This document shows, piece after piece, positions 5,079 to 6,205 of a stretch of 6,205 nt of DNA. Source of the stretch: Eubacteriales bacterium (GTDB lineage: Bacteria > Bacillota > Clostridia > Oscillospirales > Oscillospiraceae); the NCBI GenBank assembly GCA_030528965.1, contig JAUMXS010000074.1, positions 1 through 6,205 of the forward strand. The letters run 5' to 3'. The notes under the pieces were generated by a model, which was not told the DNA's origin, did not search any database, and saw nothing but the letters and a program-made list of their open reading frames with translations. Position numbers and translations under genes: made by a program. The first letter of the stretch is position 1; every line of letters begins with the position of its first letter.

Positions 5079-5783
5079 ATGTCGTCTCATACGATGGAGG
5101 TCATTGCGCGGATCCGCACGGACTTTCCGGATAAATTCGGGATCCCGCGCCAGAGCGGCCTCGTGGAGACGCTGGAGGCGGATATTGTGTTCGAACCGGC
5201 GTACCGGAATGCGGATGCGCTGCGCGGACTGGAGGAGTATTCCCATATCTGGCTTATCTGGCAGTTTTCCCGCTCTGTGCGCGAGGGGGACTGGTCACCG
5301 ACCGTGCGGCCGCCGCGTCTTGGCGGTAATACGCGCATGGGTGTGTTTGCGACGCGTTCACCGTTTCGTCCCAATCCGATCGGCTTGTCCTGTGTGCGCC
5401 TGAAGAAGGTCGTGCTGAGCGGCCCGGACGGGCCGCGGCTTCGTGTGTGCGGGGCCGATCTCATGGATGGGACGCCCATTTACGATATCAAACCGTATCT
5501 GCCTTATGCTGATGCGCACCCTGAGGCGGTTGGGGGATTTGCAAGGGAGGATGCCGGGGAGACTCTGCAGGTGGAGTTTCCTTCGGAACTGCTTTCCCGT
5601 ATCCTGCCGGCGAAACAGCAGGGGCTTCTCGGTGTTTTGGCCCGGGATCCGCGTCCGGCTTATCAGAATAAGCCCGAAAGAGTTTATCGAATGAGCTTCG
5701 CGGGGATGGATGTTCATTTTCGCGTGGAGGACGGTGTTCTCCGAGTCTGTGATGTGACGGAACAGAATAAACCGAATGAATAA
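5079..5783 (+). CDS. trmO: tRNA (adenine-N6)-methyltransferase TrmO
   Basis: A 234-aa SAM-dependent enzyme that methylates t6A at position 37 of tRNA-Thr to m6t6A, helping ACY decoding (known for the family, formerly TsaA/UPF0066). Residues about 5-145 form the TrmO beta-barrel domain: ARIRTDFPDKFGIPRQSG (10-27), EEYSHIWLIW (52-61), the signature FATRSPFRPNPIGLS (90-104) and DLMDGTPIYDIKPYLPYAD (127-145). Residues about 165-230 are the TrmO C-terminal domain with LARDPRPAYQ (187-196). Both domains are full length. The ATG at 5079 is chosen for GGGGAG eight bases upstream and its closeness to the conserved N-terminal strand; an in-frame start at 4968 would lie inside the preceding terminator hairpin. 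It appears monocistronic, with its own candidate promoter and terminator. Confidence 0.95.
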   Translation: MSSHTMEVIARIRTDFPDKFGIPRQSGLVETLEADIVFEPAYRNADALRGLEEYSHIWLIWQFSRSVREGDWSPTVRPPRLGGNTRMGVFATRSPFRPNPIGLSCVRLKKVVLSGPDGPRLRVCGADLMDGTPIYDIKPYLPYADAHPEAVGGFAREDAGETLQVEFPSELLSRILPAKQQGLLGVLARDPRPAYQNKPERVYRMSFAGMDVHFRVEDGVLRVCDVTEQNKPNE

Positions 5784-5810
5784 AATGGCCGCCATTGGCG
5801 GCCATTTTTT
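5783..5810. terminator. Bidirectional terminator shared by trmO and spoIIID
   Basis: ATGGCCGCC (5785-5793) and GGCGGCCAT (5797-5805) form a perfect GC-rich 9-bp stem with an ATT loop, extended by A/T pairs. It has six T on the plus strand (5805-5810) and TTTTATT on the minus strand. It starts at the trmO stop codon and lies 34 bases beyond the spoIIID stop, so it serves both convergent genes. Confidence 0.93.
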
Positions 5811-5843
5811 CATGGAATATAAGGAAGGATATTCGGCTGCTTT

Positions 5844-6098
5844 TCAGGCTTCGTCACCCTTGTATTTCCGGCGTGTTGCCATACCGCCGCGTATGTGGCG
5901 TTCTGCTTTGTTCTGTTCCAGCAGTGCGCGGATCTTTGCGCAGAGCATGGGGTCGATCTCCGACAATCGTTCCGTTACGTCTTTATGTACGGTGCTTTTG
6001 CTGATTCCAAAACGTTTGGCCGCGGCGCGGACTGTGGAATGGTTCTCCAGAATGTATTCGGCTGTTTCCCGCACCCGCTCCTCGATGTTTCTCCTCAT
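5844..6098 (-). CDS. spoIIID: Sporulation transcriptional regulator SpoIIID
   Basis: An 84-aa DNA-binding protein that acts in the mother cell during sporulation, switching sigma-E genes on or off and leading to sigma-K (known from Bacillus; in Clostridia the details differ). The family pattern is complete: IEERVRETAEYILEN at residues 5-19, the HTH TVRAAAKRFGISKSTVHKDVTERL (22-45) with the near-invariant SKSTVHKD, and the basic C-terminal RHIRGGMATRRKYK (67-80) that contacts the minor groove. Its length is close to the usual 80-93. The ATG at 6098 has GGGAGTGG just upstream. In Bacillus spoIIID is followed by mbl; here a terminator and the convergent trmO follow instead. Together with the probable sigma-E promoter upstream it makes the host a spore former or a descendant of one. 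Confidence 0.96.
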   Translation of the reverse strand: MRRNIEERVRETAEYILENHSTVRAAAKRFGISKSTVHKDVTERLSEIDPMLCAKIRALLEQNKAERHIRGGMATRRKYKGDEA

Positions 6099-6129
6099 TC
6101 ACACCACTCCCGGATAATAGTCCTGCCCA

Positions 6130-6159
6130 ACTATATGCCTGAATGCCGGGCTTTATGTG
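6130..6159 (-). promoter_or_regulatory. spoIIID: Candidate sigma-E promoter of spoIIID
   Basis: On the minus strand CACATAAA (6159-6152), 14 bp, then CATATAGT (6137-6130). This keeps the CATA core of the sigma-E -35 and resembles CATACAnT at the -10 with the expected spacing. Transcription would start about 25 nt before the ATG, leaving room for the ribosome binding site. A sequence near 6118-6127 (minus strand CAGGACTA) weakly resembles a SpoIIID box. This is pattern matching by eye with a degenerate consensus. Confidence 0.5.
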
Positions 6160-6205
6160 AGCGGAAATGTACGGGATGTATACACCATAAAACATTACCT
6201 TTATT

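Noticed and set aside
5358..5813. A 151-codon minus-strand open frame across trmO.
   Set aside because: It is antisense to a full-length TrmO, shows no family features and crosses the bidirectional terminator.
1..6205. CRISPR array, tRNA or rRNA gene, toxin-antitoxin pair or known defence island.
   Set aside because: No regularly spaced repeats, no tRNA-like cloverleaf with conserved TTCGANNC arm in a suitable place, and no recognisable defence or toxin domains were seen in either strand.

Overview
The window looks like a chromosomal segment from a spore-forming, fairly GC-rich Firmicute, most likely a gut-type member of the Clostridia. The evidence is a full-length SpoIIID at the right edge, strong GGAGG-type ribosome binding sites throughout, and compact Firmicute phage genes on the left. 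The genus cannot be read from the sequence.

Positions 1 to about 3710 hold a leftward (minus-strand) array of nine small, tightly packed genes typical of the early/regulatory module of a Clostridia prophage or integrative element. In transcription order (right to left) they are: an 80-aa IS30-type HTH protein; a membrane-anchored SleB-like cell wall hydrolase; a 314-aa protein with two SANT/Myb-like domains and two cysteine clusters; a DUF6011-like zinc-knuckle protein; a DUF3846 protein; two cysteine-rich miniproteins; an XRE regulator with a C-terminal winged-helix-like part; and a DUF4406 protein cut by the window edge. Four junctions are ATGA stop/start overlaps, and the others are within a few bases or overlap, except for a 65-nt gap before the last gene. 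No integrase, structural gene or attachment site is visible, so the kind of element stays open.

Positions about 3710 to 3956 are the divergent region between the element-like array and the host-like genes. It holds a hairpin with seven U on the leftward strand, two short dyads, and an extended -10 promoter firing right.

Positions 3957 to 6205 look like host backbone. They contain a DEDDh 3'-5' exonuclease with a zinc-ribbon-like part and an Arg/Ser-rich tail, a strong terminator, trmO (tRNA-Thr m6t6A37 methyltransferase) with its own promoter, a bidirectional terminator, and a convergent spoIIID with a plausible sigma-E promoter. These three genes appear to be independently transcribed units, not a pathway. 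I do not see a clearly new system. The most interesting points are the hydrolase translationally coupled to DNA-binding proteins, the double-SANT zinc protein, the composite exonuclease, and the hairpin at the element/host junction.
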